Part shown: piece by piece, positions 1 through 6,443 of the stretch
Layout of the letters: each line of letters starts with the position of its first letter
Position numbering within the stretch: position 1 is the first letter of the stretch
DNA from: JAVBLU01 sp031553225
GTDB taxonomy: Bacteria > Bacillota > Clostridia > Christensenellales > UBA1750
Assembly (NCBI GenBank): GCA_031553225.1
Contig: JAVBLU010000012.1
Location: 1 to 16,447 of the forward strand
Length of the DNA: 16,447 nt
Direction of reading: 5' to 3'
Position numbers and translations under genes: made by a program
The notes under the pieces: generated by a model
The model's input: only the letters and a program-made list of their open reading frames with translations
Database searches by the model: none
Told to the model about the DNA's origin: nothing

Positions 1-54
1 GGCGGCCATCAGCACGATCAGCACCAGGCGGATGGTGCGCCGCAGCTCCCTCAC
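1..54 (-). CDS. N-terminus of probable class B penicillin-binding protein (partial, runs off the window)
   Basis: Eighteen codons are visible on the minus strand, starting with GTG at 54 and reading (M)RELRRTIRLVLIVLMAA. This is a short basic stretch followed by the start of a hydrophobic segment, as in the cytoplasmic tail and single membrane anchor of PbpA/FtsI-type transpeptidases. The GTG overlaps the TGA of the upstream SEDS gene by 4 nt (GTGA), which implies translational coupling. SEDS glycosyltransferases work as a pair with a class B PBP and are very often encoded next to it, so the identity rests mainly on context. No catalytic region is in the window. Confidence 0.55.
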   Translation of the reverse strand, partial: MRELRRTIRLVLIVLMAA

Positions 55-1307
55 GCAAGCCACTCCCTTTCCCGCAGGGCCGCGCGCTTTTCATCGCTGC
101 GGTCCTGGTCGTCGGAGCGCACGGACACGCCCTGCAGCACCCCGATGAGCAGGAAGGAGGAGAGCATGGAGCTTCCGCCGTAGCTGATGAAGGGCAGCGT
201 GACGCCCGTTAGGGGGATGAGCTTGATCACCCCGCCGATGATGAGCAGGGTCTGCACGGACAAAAGGCAGGTGGTGCCCAGCGCCAGCAGCGCGCGAAAG
301 CGGTCGCGCGCCTGCAGGGCGATCACGACGCCGCGCACGGTGAGCAGCGCGTAAAATGTGAGCACCATCACGCCGATCACCAGGCCCATCTCCTCGCACA
401 CCACGGCGAACACGTAGTCCGTGTAGTAGGCGGGGATGGCGCGGGGCGCGCCGTTGCCCAGGCCCAGCCCGAAGACGCCGCCGCTGCCGATGGCCATCAG
501 GCCCTGCACGATCTGGTGGCCGGTATCGTCCACGTCCATCCAGGGGTTGCGCCAGGCGGCCACGCGCCGCCGAACGTGCGCAAAGGCGAAATAGCTGGCC
601 ACGCCGCCCGCGGCGGAGGCGGCCAGCCCGGCCCCGGTGAGCAGGTAGTCGGACGTGGCGGCGAAGTACACCAAAATGGCCGTGGCCGCGTAGATGACGG
701 CCGTGCCCAAATCGCGCTGCAGCACGAGCACCCCGACGGCCCCGCAGAAGAACAGCAAAAGCGGCCATTTGGCCAGCCGTCCGCACTTGCGCTGCAGGTA
801 CAGCGCCAGCACAAACACCAGCGACAGCTTGCAAAACTCGCTGGGCTGCACGGATACCCCGGCCAGGGAAAACCAGTTCTTGGCGCCGTTCGTCCACTGC
901 CCGATGGCCAGGGGCACGCACAGAAAGAGGATCGATCCGGCGATGATGGGCCAGCGCAGGGGCATGAAGGAGCGCACGCGCGCCACGAGCGCAAGCGCCA
1001 CGATCATGCAGGCCGTGCCCCCGCCCATGGTCATCAGCTGCCGAAGGGCCGTGTCCGGCCGAAGCCGGTACTGCACGATCAGCCCGACGGCGCACAGAAA
1101 CTCCACAACGATGAGCAGCGGGGCGTCCACCCCTTCAAACGTGCGCGTTAAAAACAGAACCGTAAACCACAGGATGACCGGCACGGCCAGGGCGAGCAAC
1201 GCGCCCAGCGGGTCAAACGCGCCGCCCTGAAAGCTTAACAGCCCCAGCGAGAGCACGGCGAAGGCCGTGATGGCCGTAAGCGCCGCGTACGTCTGGCGCG
1301 GGGTCAC
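51..1307 (-). CDS. SEDS-family peptidoglycan glycosyltransferase (FtsW/RodA/SpoVE)
   Basis: This is a polytopic membrane protein of 418 aa that polymerises lipid II into glycan strands with a partner class B PBP. Family signatures visible: GAKNWF followed by QPSEFCK (residues 141-160), QRDLGTA (197-203) with the Asp expected to be catalytic, RNPW and GHQIVQGLMAIGSGG (253-277), IPAYYTDYVFAVVCEEMGL (291-309), and the hallmark PLTGVTLPFISYGGSSM (365-381). About ten hydrophobic segments cover the length, which is normal for the family. The start is GTG at 1307, overlapping the upstream FHA stop by 4 nt (GTGA), with a strong GGAGGAAG Shine-Dalgarno just upstream. Whether it serves division (FtsW) or elongation (RodA) cannot be told from sequence. 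The cluster order resembles the fhaB-rodA-pbpA arrangement of Actinobacteria. Confidence 0.95.
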   Translation of the reverse strand: MTPRQTYAALTAITAFAVLSLGLLSFQGGAFDPLGALLALAVPVILWFTVLFLTRTFEGVDAPLLIVVEFLCAVGLIVQYRLRPDTALRQLMTMGGGTACMIVALALVARVRSFMPLRWPIIAGSILFLCVPLAIGQWTNGAKNWFSLAGVSVQPSEFCKLSLVFVLALYLQRKCGRLAKWPLLLFFCGAVGVLVLQRDLGTAVIYAATAILVYFAATSDYLLTGAGLAASAAGGVASYFAFAHVRRRVAAWRNPWMDVDDTGHQIVQGLMAIGSGGVFGLGLGNGAPRAIPAYYTDYVFAVVCEEMGLVIGVMVLTFYALLTVRGVVIALQARDRFRALLALGTTCLLSVQTLLIIGGVIKLIPLTGVTLPFISYGGSSMLSSFLLIGVLQGVSVRSDDQDRSDEKRAALREREWLA

Positions 1308-1783
1308 GCTTCCTCCTCCCCGCCCTGCTCCGCGGCCTGGAAGGTCACGCGAAAGCTGAGCTCGCCGATGGACAGGACGTCGCCGTGATGGGCGATGGAG
1401 CGCGGGCCGATGGGCGCGCCGGACACGGTGGCGGGCGAGTCGCTCACGGGGCGCAGCAGCAGCTCATGCCCGGTGAAGGTGGCCTGCGCGTGCTGTTTGG
1501 CCACCGACGGGTGCCCAAGGCGTATGTCGCACGAGCGGCCCGAGCCGATGAGCGCCTCCCGCTCCACAAAAAAGGTGAGGCCGCGGGGCAGCGCTTCCCC
1601 GCCGCCCGCCTCCAGCGTAAGCTGAACGGACAGCGCGCCGTCCCCCAGCGCGCGGCGCTTGCGCACCACGCGCAGGAACTGGCTGACGGTGCCGCGGGCG
1701 ACGAGCAGCAGGGTGACGCCCGCCAGCAGCGCAAGCGCGTAGCGCACGGCCAGCGCGGCCACCTCGTAGGCCTGCCGCGGCAT
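1304..1783 (-). CDS. Membrane-anchored FHA-domain-like protein
   Basis: The product is 159 aa. A single hydrophobic segment lies at about 9-30, then a basic linker (RKRR, 41-44), then a beta-rich FHA-like domain at about 65-150 with IGSGRSCDIRL (79-89), HPSVAKQHAQ (91-100) and a final ISIG/LSFRVTF-type strand pair. FHA domains normally bind phosphothreonine. Here the Gly-Arg (82-83) and His98 are kept, but the conserved Ser of the SRxH motif is Ala95 and the NGT motif reads PAT (117-119), so phospho-binding is doubtful. The ATG at 1783 is preferred over upstream codons because AAAGGGG lies a suitable distance before it and the protein homology begins there. It lies 53 nt downstream of the J-domain gene and is coupled to the SEDS gene, suggesting a role in cell-wall synthesis control. 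Confidence 0.85.
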   Translation of the reverse strand: MPRQAYEVAALAVRYALALLAGVTLLLVARGTVSQFLRVVRKRRALGDGALSVQLTLEAGGGEALPRGLTFFVEREALIGSGRSCDIRLGHPSVAKQHAQATFTGHELLLRPVSDSPATVSGAPIGPRSIAHHGDVLSIGELSFRVTFQAAEQGGEEEA

Positions 1784-1836
1784 GAAACCACCCCTTTCGT
1801 CGTAGATCAACCCGTTTGTTCGCCGGTTTCGCCGCT

Positions 1837-2346
1837 TTAACGGAAGAGCCGCCGCAGCGCGCGGGCAAGCCGCCGGTACCAGCTGGGCTGAAGCTTTCTG
1901 CGCAGCTGGCGGTACATCGCCGCGGACGCCGCGTCGGACGGGTCGCGCCGCATGGCCCAGCGGAAGGCGTCCTGCGCCGGCACGTCCTGCCCCAGCGCCA
2001 GGCGCGCGCCCCCCACCAGGCGGTACCAAGGCGCGGTGTGCAGGGGGTGGGCCAGCAGAAACCGCAGCGCCTCGTCCGCGCGGCCTTGGTCGAGCAGCGC
2101 CCGCGCGCCCTGCAGCACGTCCTCCGGCGTATAGGAGGGCCCGCCCCGCGCATTTCCCCGGGCGGCCTGCTTCATCAAAAAATCGTACGCCTCGTTGATC
2201 TCCTGCATGCGGCGCACGGCCTCCTGGTAGGTGGGCTTGCGGGCGTGCCGGTCGGGGTGCCAGGCGCGCGCGGCCCTGCGGTACGCCGCCTTGATCTGGC
2301 CGCGGTCCGCGCCCTCCTGAACGCCCAGAACGGCGTACGCGTCCAT
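1837..2346 (-). CDS. Small J-domain (DnaJ-like) protein with a TPR-like tail
   Basis: The product is 169 aa. Residues 2-60 form a J-domain: YAVLGVQEGAD, a helix with KAAYRRAARAWHPDRH containing the HPD tripeptide (30-32) that stimulates Hsp70 ATPase, then INEAYDFL. Residues about 74-140 are Ala-rich helices resembling a TPR pair, and the C-terminus (149-169) is Arg-rich. The Gly/Phe and zinc-finger regions of full DnaJ are absent, so this is a specialised type III J-protein and not the general chaperone. The ATG at 2346 has GGAGGG upstream. It is the first gene of the minus-strand cell-wall operon. Its client is unknown; the operon suggests a cell-envelope partner, which is inference. Confidence 0.85.
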   Translation of the reverse strand: MDAYAVLGVQEGADRGQIKAAYRRAARAWHPDRHARKPTYQEAVRRMQEINEAYDFLMKQAARGNARGGPSYTPEDVLQGARALLDQGRADEALRFLLAHPLHTAPWYRLVGGARLALGQDVPAQDAFRWAMRRDPSDAASAAMYRQLRRKLQPSWYRRLARALRRLFR

Positions 2347-2385
2347 GCGCTTCCCTCCAACGCCAAAAAAAGATGGCTTGTTCCC

Positions 2386-2394
2386 ATTATACCA
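2386..2394 (-). promoter_or_regulatory. Extended -10 promoter for the J-domain/FHA/SEDS operon
   Basis: On the minus strand TGG-TATAAT (perfect -10, with the extended TGn at 2392-2394) lies 40 nt before the ATG at 2346. A weak -35 candidate (TTGGCG at a 16-bp spacing) is present. The sequence between it and the ATG holds no gene. Confidence 0.6.
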
Positions 2395-2497
2395 CACCAG
2401 GTCAAGCCGCCAAAGCAACGGAAGCGGCCAAGCCCGCCGCCGTTCGCTCCGGGCGCGTCCCGCGCCCGCTCCTCCGCCGGTCGCGGCGGGCGTCTGC

Positions 2498-2518
2498 AAA
2501 AAAAAAGCCGTTTCCGGC
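2498..2518 (-). terminator. Possible minus-strand intrinsic terminator
   Basis: On the minus strand GCCG-GAAA-CGGC (4-bp stem with a GNRA tetraloop) is followed by nine T. The stem is short, but the U-tract is unbroken. No minus-strand gene ends here; it could stop antisense transcription from the plus-strand operon before the J-domain operon promoter. The A-run might instead act on the plus strand as an upstream promoter element. Confidence 0.35.
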
Positions 2519-2528
2519 GGACGCGGCG

Positions 2529-2557
2529 TTGACAACCGCCGCCCTCCTGCATATACT
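2529..2557 (+). promoter_or_regulatory. Sigma-A promoter of the T-box operon
   Basis: A perfect -35 TTGACA (2529-2534), a 17-bp spacer and TATACT (2552-2557, 5 of 6 matches) are visible. The predicted transcription start is near 2564, directly before the T-box Stem I sequence. Confidence 0.88.
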
Positions 2558-2563
2558 ATGGGC

Positions 2564-2842
2564 TATACAAGCGATGAACGGCACAAGTACCCGATCCGGC
2601 GTGCAAAGAGAGCTTCCGGCTGGTGGAAGGAAGCGTCGCGGAAACGGGGAAATTACGGCCGCGAGCTTTGCTCCGAAGCGGCGATGCGCCGTGGTAGGCG
2701 GCGACGGGAGCGCCCGTTACAGCGCTCATCCGATACGGCCACCGGCCCGTCGGAAACAAAGGCGCGCGGGGCAATCCGCGCGCGAGCAAGAAGTGGTACC
2801 GCGTACACCGCCTTCTGGATGTGTTCCAGGAGGCGTTTTGTT
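2564..2842 (+). promoter_or_regulatory. T-box riboswitch leader (tRNA-sensing; probably tRNA-Tyr)
   Basis: The canonical T-box core AAGTGGTACCGCG (2791-2803) is present. Stem I shows CGGC/GCCG (2579-2582/2658-2661), AGTA (2586-2589), CCCG/CGGG (2590-2593/2645-2648), the AGAGAG motif and a distal GGCTGGTGG loop. The specifier strand reads GAAATTACG (2649-2657): TAC (Tyr) at 2654-2656 fits the downstream tyrS, while ATT (Ile) at 2652-2654 fits the usual position straight after GAA. A perfect 8-bp Stem III is at 2762-2769/2776-2783. The antiterminator pairs AGAAG (2789-2793) with CTTCT (2812-2816) and GCG (2801-2803) with CGC (2809-2811), leaving TGGTACC as the bulge that binds the tRNA 3' end. 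These pairs exclude the terminator hairpin. The T after TGG predicts an A discriminator base, which suits both candidate tRNAs. Uncharged tRNA should therefore switch the operon on. Confidence 0.93.
2809..2842 (+). terminator. T-box regulated intrinsic terminator
   Basis: An 11-bp stem with one G-U pair (2809-2819 with 2825-2835) and a TGTGT loop is followed by TTTTGTT. Its 5' arm is shared with the antiterminator, so the two structures are mutually exclusive. Confidence 0.9.
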
Positions 2843-2865
2843 GTCACATAAAGGAGGCTATACCC

Positions 2866-4044
2866 ATGGATTTCCGCTTTGCAGACCGCATGGAGGGCAT
2901 CACCGGCAACGCCATACGCGAGATCTTCGCCCTCTTGTCCCGACCGGAGATCATCTCCCTGGCGGGCGGCAACCCCTCGCCCAGCGCCTTCCCGGTGGAG
3001 GCGGTATCGCAGATCGCCCGGGAGGTGCTGGCGGACAACGGCTGCGCCATCCTTCAGTACGGCGCAACGGAAGGGTACGCGCCCCTGCGCGAATCGGCCT
3101 GCTCGTTTTTGGCGGACGCGGGCGTCGCTGCCGCGCCCGACGGGCTGATCATCGTGTCCGGCGGCCAGCAGGGCATCGATTTAACCTGCAAAGCGCTGCT
3201 GAACCCGGGCGATGTGGTGCTCGTGGAGAACCCCACCTACCTTGCGGCGCTGCACATCGTCAAAACCTATCAGGGCCGCGCCGTGGCCGTGCGCTCGGAT
3301 GAGGACGGCATCGACCTTGCCGACCTGGAGGCGCAGATCAAGCGGCACAACCCCAAATTCTTGTACCTGGTGCCCACGTTCCAAAACCCCACGGGCCGCA
3401 CGCTTCCGCTGCACAAGCGCCGCGCCGTCGCCGAGCTGACCGCGCGCCTGGGCGTTGTGGTGGTGGAGGACGACCCCTACCGCGACCTTCGATATACCGG
3501 CACGGCGCTGCCCGCCGTGAAGTCCTTCGACACGGCCGGCAACGTCGTGTACCTGTGCAGCTTTTCCAAGGTGATCTCCCCGGGCATGCGCGTGGCGTGC
3601 GCCGTGGCCGACCCCGCCCTTTTGCGCAAGATGGTCATCGGCAAACAGGCCACGGACGTGCACACGAACAGCCTGGGGCAGGCCGTCGTGGACCAGTTTA
3701 TCCGGCGCGGCCTTCTGCGGCCGCACATCGCCTCCATCCTGCCCGGGTACAAGCGGCAGATGGACGCCATGATGGCCGGGTTCGCCGCCTTCCCCGACTG
3801 GGTGCGGCACACCAGCCCCGAGGGCGGGCTGTTCGTGTGGTGCGAGATGCCCAGGTCCGTGGACGCCGAGGAACTCTTCAAACAGGCCGTGAACCGCAAC
3901 GTGGCCTTTGTGCCCGGCACGTCCTTCTTTGCGGACGGCGACGGACGGCACACCTTCCGGCTCAACTTCTCCATGAACCCCCCCGAGCGCATTGAAAAGG
4001 GCATGGCCATTTTGTCCGGGCTGCTGCGCGAGGTAAAGCCGTAG
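2866..4044 (+). CDS. PLP-dependent class I/II aminotransferase (LysN/ARO8-like)
   Basis: This is a fold-type I aminotransferase of 392 aa. Visible motifs: YGATEGYAPLRE (65-76), SGGQQGIDL (98-106), FQNPTG (172-177) with the PLP/substrate Asn, EDDPYRDL (201-208) with the Asp that contacts the pyridine nitrogen and a Tyr, SFSKVISPGMR (232-242) with the PLP lysine K235, and FRLNFS (364-369) with the carboxylate-binding Arg365. The set matches the MocR-like/2-aminoadipate/aromatic aminotransferase group without the HTH domain. The start is ATG 2866, because AAAGGAGG (2850-2856) precedes it; an upstream in-frame GTG lies inside the terminator hairpin. It is the first gene after the T-box and 42 nt before tyrS, so a role in making or using tyrosine or other aromatic amino acids is a reasonable inference. 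Substrate is not proven. Confidence 0.93.
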   Translation: MDFRFADRMEGITGNAIREIFALLSRPEIISLAGGNPSPSAFPVEAVSQIAREVLADNGCAILQYGATEGYAPLRESACSFLADAGVAAAPDGLIIVSGGQQGIDLTCKALLNPGDVVLVENPTYLAALHIVKTYQGRAVAVRSDEDGIDLADLEAQIKRHNPKFLYLVPTFQNPTGRTLPLHKRRAVAELTARLGVVVVEDDPYRDLRYTGTALPAVKSFDTAGNVVYLCSFSKVISPGMRVACAVADPALLRKMVIGKQATDVHTNSLGQAVVDQFIRRGLLRPHIASILPGYKRQMDAMMAGFAAFPDWVRHTSPEGGLFVWCEMPRSVDAEELFKQAVNRNVAFVPGTSFFADGDGRHTFRLNFSMNPPERIEKGMAILSGLLREVKP

Positions 4045-4086
4045 GGCTGCCCGGCGTTATAGCGTTATAGAAAGGGTGCGTTTCAT

Positions 4087-5295
4087 ATGCCGCACGTACT
4101 GGATACTCTGAAGGAGCGCGGGTTTTTGGCGCAGATCACCTTCGAGGAGGACCTCTACAAACTTTTGTCCAACGAGCAGGTCACCTTTTACGCGGGGTTT
4201 GACCCCACCGCCGACTCGCTGCACGTCGGGCACTACATCCCCGTGATGGCCATGGCCCATCTGCAGCGCGCGGGGCACCGGCCCATCGCCCTCATCGGCG
4301 GGGGCACGTCCATGGTGGGCGATCCCTCCGGCCGCACGGACCTGCGGCAGATGCTCACCCCGGAGGAGATACGCCGCAACAGCGAGGGCCTGCGCCGTCA
4401 GTTCGCCAGCGTTGTGGATTTTTCCGGCGACCGGGCGCTGATGGTGGACAACGCCGACTGGCTGCTGCCGCTGAACTACATGGCGTTCCTGCGCGAGATC
4501 GGCGCTTCCTTCTCGGTAAACCGCATGCTGACGGCCGAGTGTTACCGCCAGCGCATGGAGAAGGGCCTCACTTTCCTGGAGTTCAACTACATGATCATGC
4601 AGGCGTACGATTTTTTGGAGCTGCACCGCCGCTACGGCTGCAAGCTGGAGATCGGCGGGGACGATCAGTGGTCCAACATTCTGGCCGGAGCCGACCTGAT
4701 CCGCCGCAAGGAGCAGAAGGACGCCTTCGCCATGACGATGCAGCTGCTTTTGAAGGCGGACGGCACGAAGATGGGAAAAACCGCCAAAGGCGCGCTGTGG
4801 CTGGACAGGGAAAAATGCCCGGTGTTCGACTTTTACCAGTACTTCCGCAACGTGGACGACGCGGATGTGCGGCGCTTTATGTGCATGCTCACCTTCCTGC
4901 CCATGCAGGAGATCGACCGCCTGATGGCCGGGGACATCAACCAGGCCAAGGCCGCTTTGGCGCGCGAGGTGACGGCGGTTCACCACGGCATGCAGGAGGC
5001 CCGCGCGGCCGAGGCCATGGCGCTGTCGCTGTTTGCGGGCGGCGGGGAGAGCGCGCCGGAGGTATCCTTGCCCGCCGGGGAAGCGCTGAGCGACCCGCGC
5101 GTCGCGCGCCTGCTTATGCTGTGCGGGCTTACAAAGTCCATCGGCGAAGCGCGCCGGGCCATCGAGCAGGGCGGGGTCACCATGAACGGCCGGGCGGTTT
5201 CCGAGGCCGACGCCCGCGCCGAGCCGGTAGATTTTGAAGGCGGGCTGCTGCTGCGCAAGGGCAAAAAAGCCTACATGCGCATTCGCCTGTCATGA
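4087..5295 (+). CDS. tyrS: Tyrosyl-tRNA synthetase
   Basis: A class Ic aminoacyl-tRNA synthetase of 402 aa that charges tRNA-Tyr in the cytoplasm. The HIGH motif reads HVGH (46-49), the Tyr-binding/activation region NYMIMQAYDF is at 167-176, GGDDQWSN is at 190-197, and the KMSKS equivalent is KMGKT (228-232), usual for bacterial TyrRS of the TyrS type. A C-terminal S4-like RNA-binding domain covers about 335-398. All landmarks and the length are normal. The start at ATG 4087 has AAAGGG (4071-4076) before it. It is expressed behind the T-box leader, which is the common control of tyrS in Bacillota, and its stop overlaps the next gene. Confidence 0.97.
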   Translation: MPHVLDTLKERGFLAQITFEEDLYKLLSNEQVTFYAGFDPTADSLHVGHYIPVMAMAHLQRAGHRPIALIGGGTSMVGDPSGRTDLRQMLTPEEIRRNSEGLRRQFASVVDFSGDRALMVDNADWLLPLNYMAFLREIGASFSVNRMLTAECYRQRMEKGLTFLEFNYMIMQAYDFLELHRRYGCKLEIGGDDQWSNILAGADLIRRKEQKDAFAMTMQLLLKADGTKMGKTAKGALWLDREKCPVFDFYQYFRNVDDADVRRFMCMLTFLPMQEIDRLMAGDINQAKAALAREVTAVHHGMQEARAAEAMALSLFAGGGESAPEVSLPAGEALSDPRVARLLMLCGLTKSIGEARRAIEQGGVTMNGRAVSEADARAEPVDFEGGLLLRKGKKAYMRIRLS

Positions 5296-5936
5296 CCGGC
5301 TATATCACGCTGAAGAAAGCCGGGGCAGCCGATTTGGTCGTTACCAAATCGCGCTTCCTCGGCTTTTCCTATCCCGTGCCCGACGAGGACGCCGCCCTTT
5401 CCCTCCTGCAGGACATCCGCCGCAGGCATCCGCAGGCCTCCCACGTGTGCTACGCCTACGTGCTGGGCGCAAACATGGGCGTGCAGCGCTACAGCGACGA
5501 CGGCGAGCCGCAGGGCACGGCCGGCCTGCCCATCTTGGACGCGCTGCGCAAGCCCCTGGTGGTGAACGCTCTGGCTGTGGTCGTGCGGTACTTCGGCGGC
5601 ACGCTGCTGGGCGCGGGGGGGCTTGTGCGCGCCTATTCGGCCGCGGCCTGCGCCGCCGTGCGCGACGGGACGCCCGTGCGCATGCTGCCCACGCGCACAT
5701 ACCAGGTAACGTGTCCCTACCCCCTGCACGGCAAGCTGGCCCGCGCGCTGGCCGCCTCGCCCGCCGTCGTGGCGGACACGCAGTTTGGCCAGGAGGTGGC
5801 CCTCACCGTTCGGGTACGCGAGGAGGACGCGGAGGTGCTTGCGGCCCTCATCGCCAACGCGACGGACGCCCGCGCCCGCGCGGAGCTGGCCGCCCGGGGC
5901 GTGGACGCCTGGGACGAGCCGGGCGCGGAAGCATAA
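5292..5936 (+). CDS. yigZ: YigZ/IMPACT family protein (UPF0029)
   Basis: The product is 214 aa. The family signature is clear: KSRFLGF (19-25), SHVCYAY (50-56), RYSDDGEPQGTAGLPIL (66-82) and VVRYFGGTLLGAGGLVRAY (97-115), then a second ferredoxin-like region at about 135-200. YigZ/YvyE proteins are related to eukaryotic IMPACT; their bacterial role is unsettled. The ATG overlaps the tyrS TGA as ATGA, so translation is likely coupled and the gene belongs to the T-box operon. The pairing is not required by any known pathway. No convincing terminator is visible in the 44 nt before the convergent gene. Confidence 0.93.
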   Translation: MTGYITLKKAGAADLVVTKSRFLGFSYPVPDEDAALSLLQDIRRRHPQASHVCYAYVLGANMGVQRYSDDGEPQGTAGLPILDALRKPLVVNALAVVVRYFGGTLLGAGGLVRAYSAAACAAVRDGTPVRMLPTRTYQVTCPYPLHGKLARALAASPAVVADTQFGQEVALTVRVREEDAEVLAALIANATDARARAELAARGVDAWDEPGAEA

Positions 5937-5980
5937 AGCGAAAGCCGCGCGGGCGGGGCCGCGGGGAGGTTTCCCGGCGC

Positions 5981-6274
5981 TTAGCCGAAGTGGCCCTGCG
6001 CGTTGCGGATATCCGCCGATTTGCGGGGCTCCTTGAGCTGCTCCACCTCAAAGCGCCCAAAGGCGACCGATTCGATGAAGTCGCCCGGCCGAAAGACGGC
6101 GCGGCCAAAGCGCTCCCATTCCGATTCGTGCTTGCGCAGCACCACCGGGCGGGGGATGTCCAGCTGCGGGCAGGCGGCGTTCAGCGCGTCCAGAAGCGCC
6201 GCCCCCTCCGGCAGGGCGAGGGTGGCCTGGGCCATGATCTCGCCCTCCCTGCGCAATACGCTGAACACGCGCAT
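5981..6274 (-). CDS. Uncharacterised 97-aa protein
   Basis: I do not recognise a named family. The protein begins MRVFSVLRREGEIMAQ, has a mixed alpha/beta look with no signal peptide or membrane segment, and a charged central part RPVVLRKHESEWERF (42-56) and PGDFIESVAFGRFEVEQL that looks like conserved protein, not out-of-frame noise. The ATG at 6274 is chosen because AGGGGG (6284-6289 on the minus strand) sits about 8 nt upstream; a GTG at 6283 would overlap that site. It has its own consensus promoter and is divergent from the XRE-fusion gene, sharing a possible operator with it. It ends convergently to yigZ. Confidence 0.75.
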   Translation of the reverse strand: MRVFSVLRREGEIMAQATLALPEGAALLDALNAACPQLDIPRPVVLRKHESEWERFGRAVFRPGDFIESVAFGRFEVEQLKEPRKSADIRNAQGHFG

Positions 6275-6308
6275 GGCGCGCACCCCCTACATCTGTTTCG
6301 ATTGGCTC

Positions 6309-6337
6309 ATTATAAGGGCGGCGGCCGGGCGGGTCAA
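6309..6337 (-). promoter_or_regulatory. Sigma-A promoter of the 97-aa gene
   Basis: On the minus strand TTGACC (6332-6337), a 17-bp spacer and a perfect TATAAT (6309-6314) are present. The -35 box overlaps a perfect inverted repeat. Confidence 0.85.
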
Positions 6338-6348
6338 CCCCGGGTTGA
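6334..6348. promoter_or_regulatory. Perfect inverted repeat, candidate operator
   Basis: TCAACCC-C-GGGTTGA is a perfect 7-bp dyad with a 1-nt centre. It covers the -35 box of the minus-strand promoter and lies about 60 bp upstream of the -10 of the divergent XRE-fusion gene. Dyads of this size at this position are typical repressor sites. The XRE protein encoded next door is the obvious candidate binder, but that is inference. Confidence 0.5.
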
Positions 6349-6402
6349 GCGGGCGCGCCGCCACGTTGAACCGCGGGCGTATGGCGCCCGGCGCGGCCGG
6401 GT

Positions 6403-6410
6403 GGTATGAT
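6403..6410 (+). promoter_or_regulatory. Extended -10 promoter of the XRE-fusion gene
   Basis: TGG-TATGAT (extended TGn at 6402-6404, -10 at 6405-6410) lies 33 nt before the ATG at 6444. No good -35 is seen, which is compatible with an extended -10 promoter or with activation. Confidence 0.5.
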
Positions 6411-6443
6411 CGGCAGGCAAGGAACACTTTGGGAGGTGCGAGT

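Noticed and set aside
2373..3302. An overlapping plus-strand frame across the T-box leader and aminotransferase start
   Set aside because: It crosses the promoter, riboswitch and terminator, and its protein has no recognisable features.
4056..4070. A short direct repeat GTTATAG x2 before tyrS
   Set aside because: Two 7-nt copies are too short to claim as a repeat or site, and no other copy is seen.
4057..4986. A 309-codon minus-strand open frame opposite tyrS
   Set aside because: It is fully explained as the complement of tyrS, with no motif of its own.
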